Positions 1 to 6,977 are shown, counted from the first letter of the stretch. The stretch: DNA of 10,301 bases from Thermoplasmata archaeon (GCA_021833045.1 JAKBGP010000063.1:1-10301); one strand, 5' to 3'. Numbers and translations are program-made. Notes: generated from the letters alone by a model not told the origin.

Positions 1-71
1 GGATAGGTAGGGAGTTGAACCCTATTATATGGGATCTGCAGTCCCACGCATGACCGCTCTGCCACCTATCC
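1..71 (-). tRNA. tRNA-Cys (anticodon GCA), cut at the window edge
   Basis: Read on the minus strand, this folds as a full cloverleaf. The 7-bp acceptor stem pairs GGATAGG with CCTATCC. A short D arm has stem GCA/TGC. The anticodon stem TGGGA/TCCCA encloses the 7-base loop CTGCAGA, with T33 followed by anticodon GCA for cysteine. A 5-base variable loop follows, then a T arm with stem TAGGG/CCCTA and loop TTCAACT. No intron is visible. The discriminator base and any encoded CCA would lie left of position 1, so the 3' end is missing. The gene is divergent from the DUF309-like gene to its right. Confidence 0.95.
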
Positions 72-102
72 TGATCTGCAAAATGCGGAATAGCAACACA
101 CT

Positions 103-113
103 CTTAAATTTAA
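103..113 (-). promoter_or_regulatory. Candidate TATA box for tRNA-Cys
   Basis: On the minus strand this reads TTAAATTTAAG, an A/T-rich archaeal TATA-like element 32-42 bases upstream of the tRNA 5' end. That would place the start of transcription a few bases before the mature tRNA. The assignment rests on composition and spacing only. Confidence 0.4.
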
Positions 114-154
114 CCTGCCTTGGTGAAGTTTCCATATTACAATGATTTTTGAGA

Positions 155-164
155 GTTTATATTA
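155..164 (+). promoter_or_regulatory. Candidate TATA box for the DUF309-like gene
   Basis: GTTTATATTA is centred about 32 bases upstream of the ATG at 192. No ribosome-binding site lies between them, which fits a leaderless or nearly leaderless transcript. Confidence 0.4.
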
Positions 165-191
165 GTCTCATCAATTTCTCCATGACAATTC

Positions 192-767
192 ATGTTAGAT
201 AGGTTTATTTTTGAAGTAAAGGGTCTTAACGTCTCAAAAGAGTTCTTCGTTGATCTCAATTGCTCACATTTAATTATCAGGAAGAAAACCATTTCAACCG
301 AGATAGACATTGGCATTAATAATTTCTCGAAGGTTTTATCAAAGATCAGATCGCATTTTGTCCTGGTAGATGTGCGACAATTAGTTGAAGAAACTCATGA
401 GCCACGTCCCACAATAAATCAGATTGAGCTATCACTTTTGGAGTCAGAAATTCTGTCTGCTCAGGAGAGATTCTGGGAGATCCATACCAGGCTCGAAACA
501 GTCTGGCGATTCAGCGATAGAAAATATAAGACATTTCTTCATTCAATAATTCAGATTGCGAGCTCCCAGGTTAAATACCAGATGGGAAACAAAAGGGTTG
601 CTGAAGTTATGTATCTTAGAGGAGTTTCTGAGTTAAAGAAAACGGAACTAGTAACAATGATCGATTTTGAACTGTCAGATACATTCGTATATCCGATAGA
701 ATTGAAATTTAATGTTTCCGATGATACTGTAACCTCTTTTTACGAGGAGAAATTTATTAAAAAATAA
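192..767 (+). CDS. DUF309-like domain protein, function unknown
   Basis: The 191-residue protein has two parts. Residues 1-75 are a mixed, beta-rich N-terminal region that I do not recognise. Residues 88-150 resemble the DUF309 helical domain: the segment ERFWEIHTRLETVW matches the family pattern of an aromatic, His and Glu followed by LE..W, and FLHSIIQIASSQVKYQMGNK matches its second helix pair. DUF309 is a small helical domain with no established activity that I know of. The ATG at 192 was chosen for its TATA-like box and the absence of a better upstream start; the ATG at 182 is in another frame. The gene is divergent from tRNA-Cys and ends 46 bases before asnS, which seems to have its own promoter. 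Nothing here shows a link to tRNA function. Confidence 0.8.
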   Translation: MLDRFIFEVKGLNVSKEFFVDLNCSHLIIRKKTISTEIDIGINNFSKVLSKIRSHFVLVDVRQLVEETHEPRPTINQIELSLLESEILSAQERFWEIHTRLETVWRFSDRKYKTFLHSIIQIASSQVKYQMGNKRVAEVMYLRGVSELKKTELVTMIDFELSDTFVYPIELKFNVSDDTVTSFYEEKFIKK

Positions 768-778
768 AAAGTAGTGTT

Positions 779-789
779 AAAACTTATTT
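779..789 (+). promoter_or_regulatory. Candidate TATA box for the asnS-hemE-hemH cluster
   Basis: AAAACTTATTT is centred about 29 bases upstream of the asnS ATG at 814, the spacing expected for a leaderless archaeal mRNA. It is probably the single promoter for the three overlapping genes. Confidence 0.45.
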
Positions 790-813
790 CCGTCTTTCAA
801 TATCCCCACCTGA

Positions 814-2103
814 ATGAACTCAATTGCAGAAATTCTGACTGGGAATCTTTTAAACCAGCCTGTAAAGATACATGGGTGGGTCTATAGAACGAGGTCAAGT
901 GGAAAAATTACCTTTATTGTGCTGAGGGACTCAACGGGTATAATACAGTGCACAGCGAAACAGGATGAACTGAATGGTGACATCTACGATAAATTGAAAA
1001 ACCTGACGATCGAAAGCAGTTTAGAATTAACTGGTATAGTGTATAAAGACGAGAGGAGCATTTCAGGTTATGAAATAAAGGTTACTGACGCAAAGATATA
1101 TCAGAGAAACGACTCATTTCCGATAACCAAGGATAAATCAGAAGAATTTCTCTTAGACATCAGGCATTTATGGGTTAGAAGTCAGGAATTTACTGCTATG
1201 CTCAAGATAAGATCAAACATATTTCATGCTTTTTCGGATTTTTTTTACAATGAGGGTTTTTATGAAGTCCAGGGGCCAATGATGGTTTCGACCGCAACAG
1301 AGGGAGGATCCACGCTTTTCAAGGTACCATTCTTCGATCAGGAGGCGTTCCTAACACAAAGCTCTCAGTTCTACCTTGAGACAATGATTTTCAGTCTGGA
1401 AAAAGTATTTACAATTGCTCCAAGCTTCCGTGCCGAGAAATCAAGAACGAGGAGGCACCTCACAGAATACTGGCATGCGGAAGGCGAAGTAGCCTGGATT
1501 GGAAATGAAGAAATGATGGCCATTGAGGAGAGAATGATTGATTACATTGTTCATAGATGCCTCGATGAAAACCAGAAAGAATTTGAAATTCTAAAAAGAG
1601 ATACCGCTCCTCTTAAACTTGTAAAATCTCCTTTCCCCAGGATGAAATACAAAGATCTTATAAAGAATGCACAGGGCTGGGGAATGACCCTGAAATATAT
1701 GGATGACTTAGGTGCAGATGAGGAAAGGGAAATCACGAAGCACTTTGATAAACCTCTATTCGTTACGCATTATCCTATTGAACTGAAGGCGTTCTACCAC
1801 CGGCCTGACCCTGACAATCCTTCCGAGATCCTCTGCCATGATTTACTGGCACCTGAAGGATGTGGAGAAATAATCGGGGGCGGAGAGAGAATTTGGGAGC
1901 TTTCAGTTCTGCAGGAAAGAATGAAAGCAATGAATTTAGATCCATCAGCATATTCATGGTACATAGACTTAAGAAAATATGGTAGCGTCCCGCATTCTGG
2001 CTTTGGACTTGGAATGGACAGGCTTGTCTGGTGGATCTGTGGTCTTGAAAGCATCCGTGATGCAATCCCATTTCCCAGAACAATGAGAAGAATTACGCCG
2101 TGA
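814..2103 (+). CDS. asnS: Asparaginyl-tRNA synthetase
   Basis: This class IIb aminoacyl-tRNA synthetase charges tRNA-Asn with asparagine in the cytoplasm. The 429-residue length is normal for the archaeal enzyme. An N-terminal OB-fold anticodon-binding domain lies at about residues 17-97 ([22 protein letters not shown]). The catalytic domain shows the EGGSTLFK segment (163-170), class II motif 2 at 205-221 ([17 protein letters not shown]) and motif 3 at about 397-404 (FGLGMDRL). The pattern agrees better with archaeal AsnRS than with AspRS, notably EGGSTLF before motif 2 and [12 protein letters not shown] at about 345-356. The ATG at 814 puts the OB fold at the usual distance from the N-terminus. 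The TGA stop overlaps the GTG start of hemE. The pairing with heme genes is not functionally obvious and is probably just shared transcription. Large antisense open frames over this gene are shadows. Confidence 0.95.
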   Translation: MNSIAEILTGNLLNQPVKIHGWVYRTRSSGKITFIVLRDSTGIIQCTAKQDELNGDIYDKLKNLTIESSLELTGIVYKDERSISGYEIKVTDAKIYQRNDSFPITKDKSEEFLLDIRHLWVRSQEFTAMLKIRSNIFHAFSDFFYNEGFYEVQGPMMVSTATEGGSTLFKVPFFDQEAFLTQSSQFYLETMIFSLEKVFTIAPSFRAEKSRTRRHLTEYWHAEGEVAWIGNEEMMAIEERMIDYIVHRCLDENQKEFEILKRDTAPLKLVKSPFPRMKYKDLIKNAQGWGMTLKYMDDLGADEEREITKHFDKPLFVTHYPIELKAFYHRPDPDNPSEILCHDLLAPEGCGEIIGGGERIWELSVLQERMKAMNLDPSAYSWYIDLRKYGSVPHSGFGLGMDRLVWWICGLESIRDAIPFPRTMRRITP

Positions 2104-3119
2104 AATATATGCATAAAAGCGAGTTTAAATCTGCCCTGAGTGGTTTATCCGATAATATACCTGTCTGGTTTATGAGACAGGCAGGAAGATATCTTCCATC
2201 TTACATGAAAGTAAGAAGAAATAAATCGATAAAGGATATTTGCGCCAATCCCGATCTGATTTCACAAATCTCATATTCGCCAGTGGAGGATATCGGGGTG
2301 GACGCTTCAATAATTTTCTATGATATTACTCTCCCTTTCGAGGCAATGGGTTTCAACATGGATTTCATGGAAAAAGTTGGGCCTGTCATAACACCAAAGA
2401 CAAACTCAGGGATTGGGCATAATTACGATCCCGACAAGGATAAATATGCGCTTGAACCAGGCATAAGATTATTCAAGGAAAGGCACCCTGATACCTTTCT
2501 TTATGGCTTTGTAGGTGGACCGATTACGCTGGCTTCTTACATAATAGCCGGATCATCCGACAGAGACCTTGAAAAGACAATTCATTTCATGATGAAAGAG
2601 GAAAGCCGCTTCAGTGAACTTATGGACCAGATTTTTGAGATGATCATCACCCTTTCTAAAAAGCAGATAAATGCTGGTGCAGATGCAATTCAGATTTTTG
2701 ACAGCTGGGCTGGGTCTCTTCCGTACGGTCTTTTTGATCTGTATTTAAATAAATACCTTCAACCACTCTCCTCTGAAATATCAAAATATGCTTTTAATGT
2801 ATATTTTTCAACGAAGACTGGATCATACGCTAATCTGCTTTCAAAGACTGATTTTGATTTTCTCTCCATGGATTCCAAATCACTTTTATCCGATATTCAT
2901 TCGACATGCAAATTCGAAAAGGGAATGCAAGGAAACCTCGATCCTGTGTATACGACGTTAAAACCAGAAATTGCGTTATCAGAAACAAGAAGAATTCTAG
3001 ACGATGCAAAATTGATCGACAGATTTGTCTTTAACCTAGGTCATGGGGTTCTTCCAAACTCAAATGTTGAATGCTTAAAAGAAATAGTAAAAATGGTGCA
3101 AAATTATGGAAAACAATAA
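2100..3119 (+). CDS. hemE: Uroporphyrinogen III decarboxylase
   Basis: The enzyme removes four carboxyl groups from uroporphyrinogen III to give coproporphyrinogen III in heme synthesis. It is 339 residues long, normal for the family. Diagnostic motifs are [13 protein letters not shown] at 21-33 (Arg26 and Arg30 bind substrate carboxylates), [11 protein letters not shown] with Asp75 (the pyrrole-NH-binding Asp), GGPITLASY with Tyr147, FDSWAGSLP with Ser202, and FNLGHGVLP with His315. All expected active-site residues are present. The start is uncertain: GTG at 2100 overlaps the asnS stop (GTGA), while ATG at 2109 would remove three residues and leave a 5-base gap. Neither has a clear ribosome-binding site. 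The 3' end overlaps hemH by 14 bases, so the two are almost certainly co-transcribed. Many archaea instead make heme through the siroheme (Ahb) route, so a true HemE is informative about pathway choice. Confidence 0.95.
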   Translation: MKYMHKSEFKSALSGLSDNIPVWFMRQAGRYLPSYMKVRRNKSIKDICANPDLISQISYSPVEDIGVDASIIFYDITLPFEAMGFNMDFMEKVGPVITPKTNSGIGHNYDPDKDKYALEPGIRLFKERHPDTFLYGFVGGPITLASYIIAGSSDRDLEKTIHFMMKEESRFSELMDQIFEMIITLSKKQINAGADAIQIFDSWAGSLPYGLFDLYLNKYLQPLSSEISKYAFNVYFSTKTGSYANLLSKTDFDFLSMDSKSLLSDIHSTCKFEKGMQGNLDPVYTTLKPEIALSETRRILDDAKLIDRFVFNLGHGVLPNSNVECLKEIVKMVQNYGKQ

Positions 3120-3996
3120 AGCAGCTGTAATAATGGCTTATGGAAGCCCTGAAAACATAAATGATATCGATGCCTATTTACAGGATATTTTTGGGAAAAT
3201 GCCTGTCCCTCCAGATGCAAGAGCAGATAATCTAAAAAAGTACACGCTTTTTGGTAACAAATCACCTTCGAACCATATTCTGGAATCCCTGACAAAGAAA
3301 CTTACTCATAAACTATCAGATAGGGGAGTTGACACATTCCTGGCATTCAAGCACTGGCACCCTAAACTGGAGCTTATCGCCGACAGAATAGCAGAAGAAC
3401 GCTATTCTGATGTAGTAGAACTACCATTATTTCCATTCCCTTCCGATGGGGTGTACAATTCATACTCCTTGCCATTTTCAGCAGAGCTCGAAAAGAATGG
3501 GTACAAAGGACGAAGACATTCAATAAATGGAATTTATCAGTATGATGGATATCTCAATATATGGATTTCACTGATCAGAGAAATGCTACAAAAGGCGGAT
3601 TATGACCGGCTGATTCTTACTGCACACAGTCTGCCGACCGGTAGAAGCCCCGAGACAGTATACAGAGATGCTTTTTATGAATTCAGCAGGAAAATTGCAA
3701 ACTCGTTCCAGTCAATAAAGACCATTACAGGATTCCAGAGCAGAAGTAAATATGGAAGTTCGTGGCTGGAACCAGCGATCCAGAAAGTTGTAACGGAGGA
3801 AACAGGGATGAAATCTGCCCTTGTAGCACCTATTGGTTTTTGTTACGAGCATCTTGAAGTATTATATGATCTGGATCTTGATTTTTCAAAATTTCTTTCT
3901 GAAAAGGGGGTAAAATATACGAGGGTAAAGTTGATGAATGACTCAGATGATTTTGTTGAATTTCTGGGTTCTGTCATCATGGCAAATCTAAAGTAA
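3106..3996 (+). CDS. hemH: Ferrochelatase, probably coproporphyrin type
   Basis: This protein inserts Fe2+ into a porphyrin. At 296 residues it is a compact, single-domain enzyme like that of Bacillus, with no C-terminal extension. The metal-site His is His174 in TAHSLP and the acidic partner is Glu251 in EHLEVLYDLD. GFQSRSK at 209-215 is the usual family motif. Near the N-terminus, IMAYGSP carries Tyr12. This matches the MAYGTP signature of Firmicute coproporphyrin III ferrochelatases (CpfC) rather than the LNLGTP/NMGGP form of protoporphyrin IX enzymes. The substrate is therefore more likely coproporphyrin III, which I infer from the motif only. The ATG at 3106 gives the expected short lead-in before the first strand. 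The start overlaps the hemE end by 14 bases. No oxidase (HemY/CgoX) or coproheme decarboxylase (HemQ/ChdC) gene lies in the window. Confidence 0.93.
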   Translation: MENNKAAVIMAYGSPENINDIDAYLQDIFGKMPVPPDARADNLKKYTLFGNKSPSNHILESLTKKLTHKLSDRGVDTFLAFKHWHPKLELIADRIAEERYSDVVELPLFPFPSDGVYNSYSLPFSAELEKNGYKGRRHSINGIYQYDGYLNIWISLIREMLQKADYDRLILTAHSLPTGRSPETVYRDAFYEFSRKIANSFQSIKTITGFQSRSKYGSSWLEPAIQKVVTEETGMKSALVAPIGFCYEHLEVLYDLDLDFSKFLSEKGVKYTRVKLMNDSDDFVEFLGSVIMANLK

Positions 3997-4613
3997 AGTT
4001 TGGGGGATACATTTCTCAACATATCATTTATTAATGTATAATATTGAAGTTGAACCTTTGGAGACTGGGTTTTCGTTATTCGTTATTTTAAAGAATTTAG
4101 GAAGGGCGCTGAAGGAAAGTGCACAAACTGGGAACAAAATAATTCCCACATATACATAGATAAAATTAACGCTAATAAATAATGAAAGAAAAGAAAAAAC
4201 CTCATCCAATGCTGGGGTAGCGTTTCCTGGAAATATCTTCAGAAAAACCATCACCTTTCTATAAATATTTCTAAGTCTGACCTTCATCAGATTAACTGAG
4301 ACCTGGATATTTATGACCGGAAGCAGAAATAGAATTAAGAATAAATCTGTGATATTTTCTGTTGCGCTATTTACGAGTACATTAAACAGTATGACAGGAA
4401 AAATAGTATAATTAGGGACGACATTGATGGGCAGTGTCAACAAACCGATGCAATCTTTCTAATAGCAAGATCTTACCAATCATTGAGTCTTCATGACAGG
4501 TCAGTCATAACAAGTAATATTTGGCGTTTTTCTGGTTACCCATGGAAATCTCTTACGACTCGTAAAGACGTCTCAAAGACATATGCTTCTGAATAAAAAC
4601 ATTCAATTATTTT
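3997..4613. other. 617-base interval with no confident gene
   Basis: This separates hemH from the zinc-ribbon gene. It contains a doubtful minus-strand membrane reading frame (4024-4443) and a 41-codon plus-strand frame (4034-4159) that I do not trust. From 4444 to about 4600 I see only short fortuitous inverted repeats such as TGAC-AG-GTCA (4494-4503). No tRNA, repeat array or strong terminator was recognised. Confidence 0.6.
4024..4443 (-). CDS. Doubtful membrane-protein frame or gene remnant
   Basis: This 139-residue frame is strongly hydrophobic. About three or four membrane-spanning stretches are visible (roughly residues 12-24, 31-46 and 86-112), followed by a polar tail ending KGSTSILYINK. 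In favour of a real gene are this segmental pattern and the charged loop KVRLRNIYRKV between spans. Against it, the only start is TTG, a stop lies just upstream, no TATA box is properly placed, and A-rich noncoding DNA easily gives Leu/Ile/Phe-rich antisense frames. I recognise no family. It could be the degraded C-terminal part of a transporter, or chance. Confidence 0.25.
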   Translation of the reverse strand: MLTLPINVVPNYTIFPVILFNVLVNSATENITDLFLILFLLPVINIQVSVNLMKVRLRNIYRKVMVFLKIFPGNATPALDEVFSFLSLFISVNFIYVYVGIILFPVCALSFSALPKFFKITNNENPVSKGSTSILYINK

Positions 4614-5441
4614 ATGTCAATTTCCATTGATATGAGGTATAAGGTTTGCACGAACTGCGGTGCAGAAAATGATGCAACCAGTTCACTGTGCTCAACCTGT
4701 GGCTTTGTACTCCCAGATGCTGTTAAATCTTCTAAAACTAAGAAGATTAATATCGAAACAGAAATACAATCGAACTCTTCCTATCATAAAATAAAGAAAA
4801 ATGATCAAATAATTGCAGAATACAGGCCAAATCCTATAATTTACAGTCACCTTTTGAAACAGGGTATTATAACTGCCGCTATTTCAACTCCAATTTCAAT
4901 AGCTCTTCCTTTATTAAGCGATGAATTTACTGGTTTATCAGATCCATTTGTTCTTGGCGTGATTATAATTTTGATTATTTATCTTGCAACATTGCCACTT
5001 ACTTACATTAGACTCAAGAAATACCTCTGGGGATTATTTGCTGCTAGATACTTGATTACACAAAACAGTGTGATTGTTTTTGTTTTTAGAAAAGGCCGGT
5101 TAGTCGATTATGCGACACCAATCAACGAGATTTCAGGTGTCCTTATTACTCAGAAGAATTTAATAAAATTTGGCTTGGCAAATGCCACAATTCAAACGAA
5201 ATTATTTGCCCGCAAGTCCAGAAAGGAGCGAAAGGAATCTATTCCAATTATTGAAGAGGCTCTTACAGATGAACCGGAAAACAATGAAATTGCCCGGAAA
5301 AAATTAAAGGTCAAATCGGGTGGAAAAAAGTTGAGAGTTTTAGGCCGCCAACTTAAATACTTGAACTTAAAGGATGCTCAGGATGCAAAGAATCTGATCG
5401 AAAGTCTAATCCTTAAAACAGAAAACAGACCAAAAGTCTGA
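4614..5441 (+). CDS. Zinc-ribbon membrane protein with PH-like domain, function unknown
   Basis: The 275-residue protein begins with a zinc ribbon: Cys12-x2-Cys15 and Cys26-x2-Cys29 (CTNCG ... CSTCG). A polar linker of about 40 residues follows, then a hairpin of two membrane helices (about 83-101 and 110-131). Next is a domain resembling bacterial PH domains of the DUF304 type: ARYLITQNSVIVFVFRKGRL, then INEISGVLITQKNLIKFGLA, residues about 144-196. The expected closing segment (LKYLNLKDAQDAKNLIESLI, 248-267) comes only after a charged insertion of about 45 residues rich in Lys, Arg and Glu. Such proteins are usually membrane-anchored adaptors of unknown role. The start could be ATG 4614 or ATG 4632: an A/T-rich box at 4605-4612 fits a leaderless start at 4632, which keeps the whole zinc ribbon. 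The gene stands alone between two gene-poor stretches. Confidence 0.85.
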   Translation: MSISIDMRYKVCTNCGAENDATSSLCSTCGFVLPDAVKSSKTKKINIETEIQSNSSYHKIKKNDQIIAEYRPNPIIYSHLLKQGIITAAISTPISIALPLLSDEFTGLSDPFVLGVIIILIIYLATLPLTYIRLKKYLWGLFAARYLITQNSVIVFVFRKGRLVDYATPINEISGVLITQKNLIKFGLANATIQTKLFARKSRKERKESIPIIEEALTDEPENNEIARKKLKVKSGGKKLRVLGRQLKYLNLKDAQDAKNLIESLILKTENRPKV

Positions 5442-5726
5442 ATCAATACAATTCTTAATAATCCCCAATTTCCACATTGTCAGAAATTGAAAGCAGACAA
5501 CATAATAATACAATCTTTCTCGAAGAAGTCTCACATCATGTTATATATTTTATAGATAAATAGATGAACAAATCATGATTAATTGAGGATTTCGAATAAG
5601 GTACTTGAGTTCCAGGGAATTCTTCCTATACTTGACACAATAAAGCAAAACCGTAACCCGGGTGATATTTTCACTTTTATTTTCTGCATTCACCTGTATT
5701 TTAAAAGTAAATGTACATAGCTTACG
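5442..5726. other. Gene-poor interval left of the transposase pseudogene
   Basis: No confident gene is visible. A good TATA-like run, TTATATATTTTA (5541-5552), is followed by ATG codons at 5564 and 5574 that reach stops within a few codons. A 45-codon frame from TTG at 5583 to TAG at 5718-5720 (residues KVLEFQGILPILDTIKQN) faintly resembles the first helices of archaeal winged-helix regulators; it may be a gene remnant. TTGACAC at 5632-5638 could be one end of the insertion sequence. Confidence 0.4.
5541..5552 (+). promoter_or_regulatory. Orphan TATA-like box
   Basis: TTATATATTTTA is one of the better TATA-like sequences in the window, but only very short frames follow it at the expected distance. 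It may be the left-over promoter of a gene destroyed near the insertion sequence, or chance in AT-rich DNA. Confidence 0.25.
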
Positions 5727-6657
5727 CTATCCATGCGGAATTTTAATGGCATGAACATTGTATCCGAAGCATTAAAACATGAATTTCACCCTTACTCTTC
5801 TCACAAAGGTGACCATGACATGTGAAAAGTGAAACATTCTTTTCATGACAGCATACGGATATCCCACCAGTTATCTCTTTCTTGAAATTCTTAAATTTCT
5901 CCTCACAGATTCGATGGACAGATTATGACCTCTCACAGATCTGTCGATTGTGCCATCAATTCCCTTGGGATCACTGCCAAAATATCCCTTGTCCCGGTAC
6001 ACAGTGATTCCATGCTTTGAAAGGTCAATCCTTGTGTCATGATCCTTTGCTATTGTTACCGCGTATGATCGGATGAATGGAACGCGATCGTCATCATCAA
6101 CAATTGTGTGACCCTTGTAACCGAAGAATGTTTTATTATTCTTTTTTGTGAATGAACCATCCTTTGATCTTCTTGTCTTTCCTTCCTCTCTCGGATCATC
6201 GTCCTTCACATGTCCGGGATCTGATGTTATGAATGTTGCATCCTGTGCAGATCCCTTTTTCACCTTCATTCTTTTCAGTTCAAGCTGTCTCTTTAATTCA
6301 TTCCATATGATACGATCCATTCATGTCTTCGATAATCTTTCCCGGAAGAATCATATGGTCTTTGCGTCCCGCAGGAGATCGGGATAATCAAGGAAATTCA
6401 TTAATTATACCCCGTCACGTATGAGTGTTTCTGTCTGTTCATCCACCATGTTGAACATGCTCTGCAGGAAGAGTACCTTCACCATTGTTATTATGGGAAT
6501 ATGTGGGCCTCATCCCTTGTCTGTATCGTTATGATACAGATCCATGGAGGGGAGGAAATACACTCCAGTCAACTGCATCCTTTGCAAATGCAAGTGGATC
6601 ATTAATTGCATTTGTCCTGTATTTTTCCTTCAGCGCTTCATCAAGAAGGCTACTCAT
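5727..6657 (-). pseudogene. Decayed IS5-like DDE transposase
   Basis: Reading the minus strand through its lesions gives a nearly full-length transposase of about 310 codons. It starts at ATG 6657-6655 (MSSLLDEALKEKYRTNA) and ends at 5727. The longest intact piece (5871-6320) carries the DDE core: Asp in QDATFITSDPG, the segment KTFFGYKGHTIVD, and Asp in VYRDKGYFG, typical of IS5-group enzymes. Lesions are a frameshift at about 6541-6555; in-frame stops at 6510-6512, 6405-6407, 6351-6353, 6321-6323 and 5871-5873; and another stop after KFMF near the C-terminus. The catalytic Glu expected before the PYAVMKR helix reads Gly (GGA at 5862-5864), explicable by one A-to-G change. The TGA in KTI(stop)FFRE is readily explained as a former TGG. 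The element is therefore dead. Its C-terminal tail HVMVTFVRRVRVKF is still readable, so decay looks fairly recent. Confidence 0.9.
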
Positions 6658-6662
6658 GCAGT

Positions 6663-6731
6663 AACATGGCTATCCCATGAATAAATGTTATGCTTACAAG
6701 GCATGTTCAGAATGCGGCGTCTTTAGAAATC
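6663..6731 (+). repeat. Direct repeat copy 1 (~68 bases) with internal hairpin
   Basis: The 55 bases from 6677 to 6731 match 8110-8164 at 51 of 55 positions, all four differences being transitions. Similarity extends leftwards through AACATG with a one-base gap. Inside is a stem-loop at 6690-6704 (ATGCTT-ACA-AGGCAT with one T-G wobble). The repeat begins an open frame MNKCYAYKACSECGVFRN that runs on into a hydrophobic stretch (WIQYFLVFIFVLIL) and stops at 6781. Confidence 0.85.
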
Positions 6732-6781
6732 ATCCTTGGATTCAATATTTTCTAGTCTTTATCTTTGTTTTGATCTTGTAA
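6677..6781 (+). CDS. Possible 34-residue Cys-rich membrane peptide
   Basis: This frame runs from ATG 6677 to TAA 6779-6781. The first 18 residues come from the repeat and carry Cys4, Cys10 and Cys13 (CSEC). The remaining residues are a single hydrophobic stretch of about 14 residues that could span or dip into a membrane. There is no properly placed TATA box or ribosome site, and three cysteines are one short of a zinc site. It may be a peptide, the head of a truncated gene, or coincidental reading of a repeat. Confidence 0.2.
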   Translation: MNKCYAYKACSECGVFRNHPWIQYFLVFIFVLIL

Positions 6782-6895
6782 AGGATTTCCTTGATATCCA
6801 TTTTTCATTAGTGGTTTCACAATGTGATGGGATGATACTGTGATTGCAAGTGAGGCTTGCAAGAAATCTTCTGGAGGGGATATAAAAGTACTCAT
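6752..6895 (-). pseudogene. 47-codon protein remnant, unidentified
   Basis: The minus strand has an open frame from ATG at 6895-6893 to TAG at 6754-6752. It begins MSTFISPPEDFLQASLAI, continues with VSSHHIVKPLMKNGYQ, and ends in a charged tail QDQNKDKD. The composition looks protein-like rather than random. It lies between the M48 protease gene and the transposase pseudogene on the same strand, so it may be the start of another broken gene, perhaps also from a mobile element. I do not recognise the family. Confidence 0.3.
6844..6862. repeat. Perfect 7-bp hairpin
   Basis: TTGCAAG, a 5-base loop TGAGG, then CTTGCAA form a perfect inverted repeat. No oligo-T run follows on either strand, so it is not an obvious terminator. 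It lies inside the 47-codon minus frame. Confidence 0.5.
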
Positions 6896-6977
6896 AATTC
6901 TTGACAGTGCCTGTTCTTACATATTCTTAGGTGTCAAACTAAAAGATTCACTGTTCATTTGAAATCTCATGCTTTAT

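Larger units (their letters stand above)
5632..6937. mobile_element. Possible extent of the IS5-like element
   Basis: TTGACAC (5632-5638) and its inverse GTGTCAA (6931-6937) bracket the transposase pseudogene at a spacing of about 1.3 kb, a plausible length for such an element. Only seven bases match, the flanks diverge, and no target-site duplication was seen. TTGACA-like strings also occur elsewhere nearby, so these limits are tentative. Confidence 0.2.
6658..6977. other. Interval between transposase pseudogene and htpX
   Basis: These 320 bases hold repeat copy 1 (6663-6731), a 34-codon plus frame starting in it, a 47-codon minus frame (6752-6895), a perfect 7-bp hairpin (6844-6862), a TATA-like string GATATAAAAGTA on the plus strand (about 6879-6890) with no gene behind it, and the inverted pair TTGACA/TGTCAA (6901-6906, 6932-6937). 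I see no intact gene of ordinary size. Confidence 0.5.

Noticed and set aside
1551..2114. Several open frames on the minus strand opposite asnS
   Set aside because: They overlap an unambiguous AsnRS coding sequence and show no family motifs; they are shadows of its codon pattern.
4034..4159. 41-codon plus-strand frame beginning MYNIEVEPLETGF
   Set aside because: No promoter at a sensible distance, overlaps the minus-strand membrane frame, no recognisable motif; not strong enough to call.
4283..4320. TGATGA on the minus strand as a possible C box of a C/D guide RNA
   Set aside because: No D box (CTGA) follows on the same strand at a usable distance.
4494..4503. TGAC-AG-GTCA as a possible operator
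   Set aside because: Arms are only four bases, it lies 110 bases before the zinc-ribbon gene, and it has no second copy.
6148..6387. 79-residue plus-strand frame
   Set aside because: Antisense to the transposase pseudogene; composition is that of a shadow.
6878..6890. Plus-strand TATA-like GATATAAAAGTA as a promoter
   Set aside because: It would transcribe antisense into the protease gene and no plus-strand gene follows; probably chance in AT-rich DNA.
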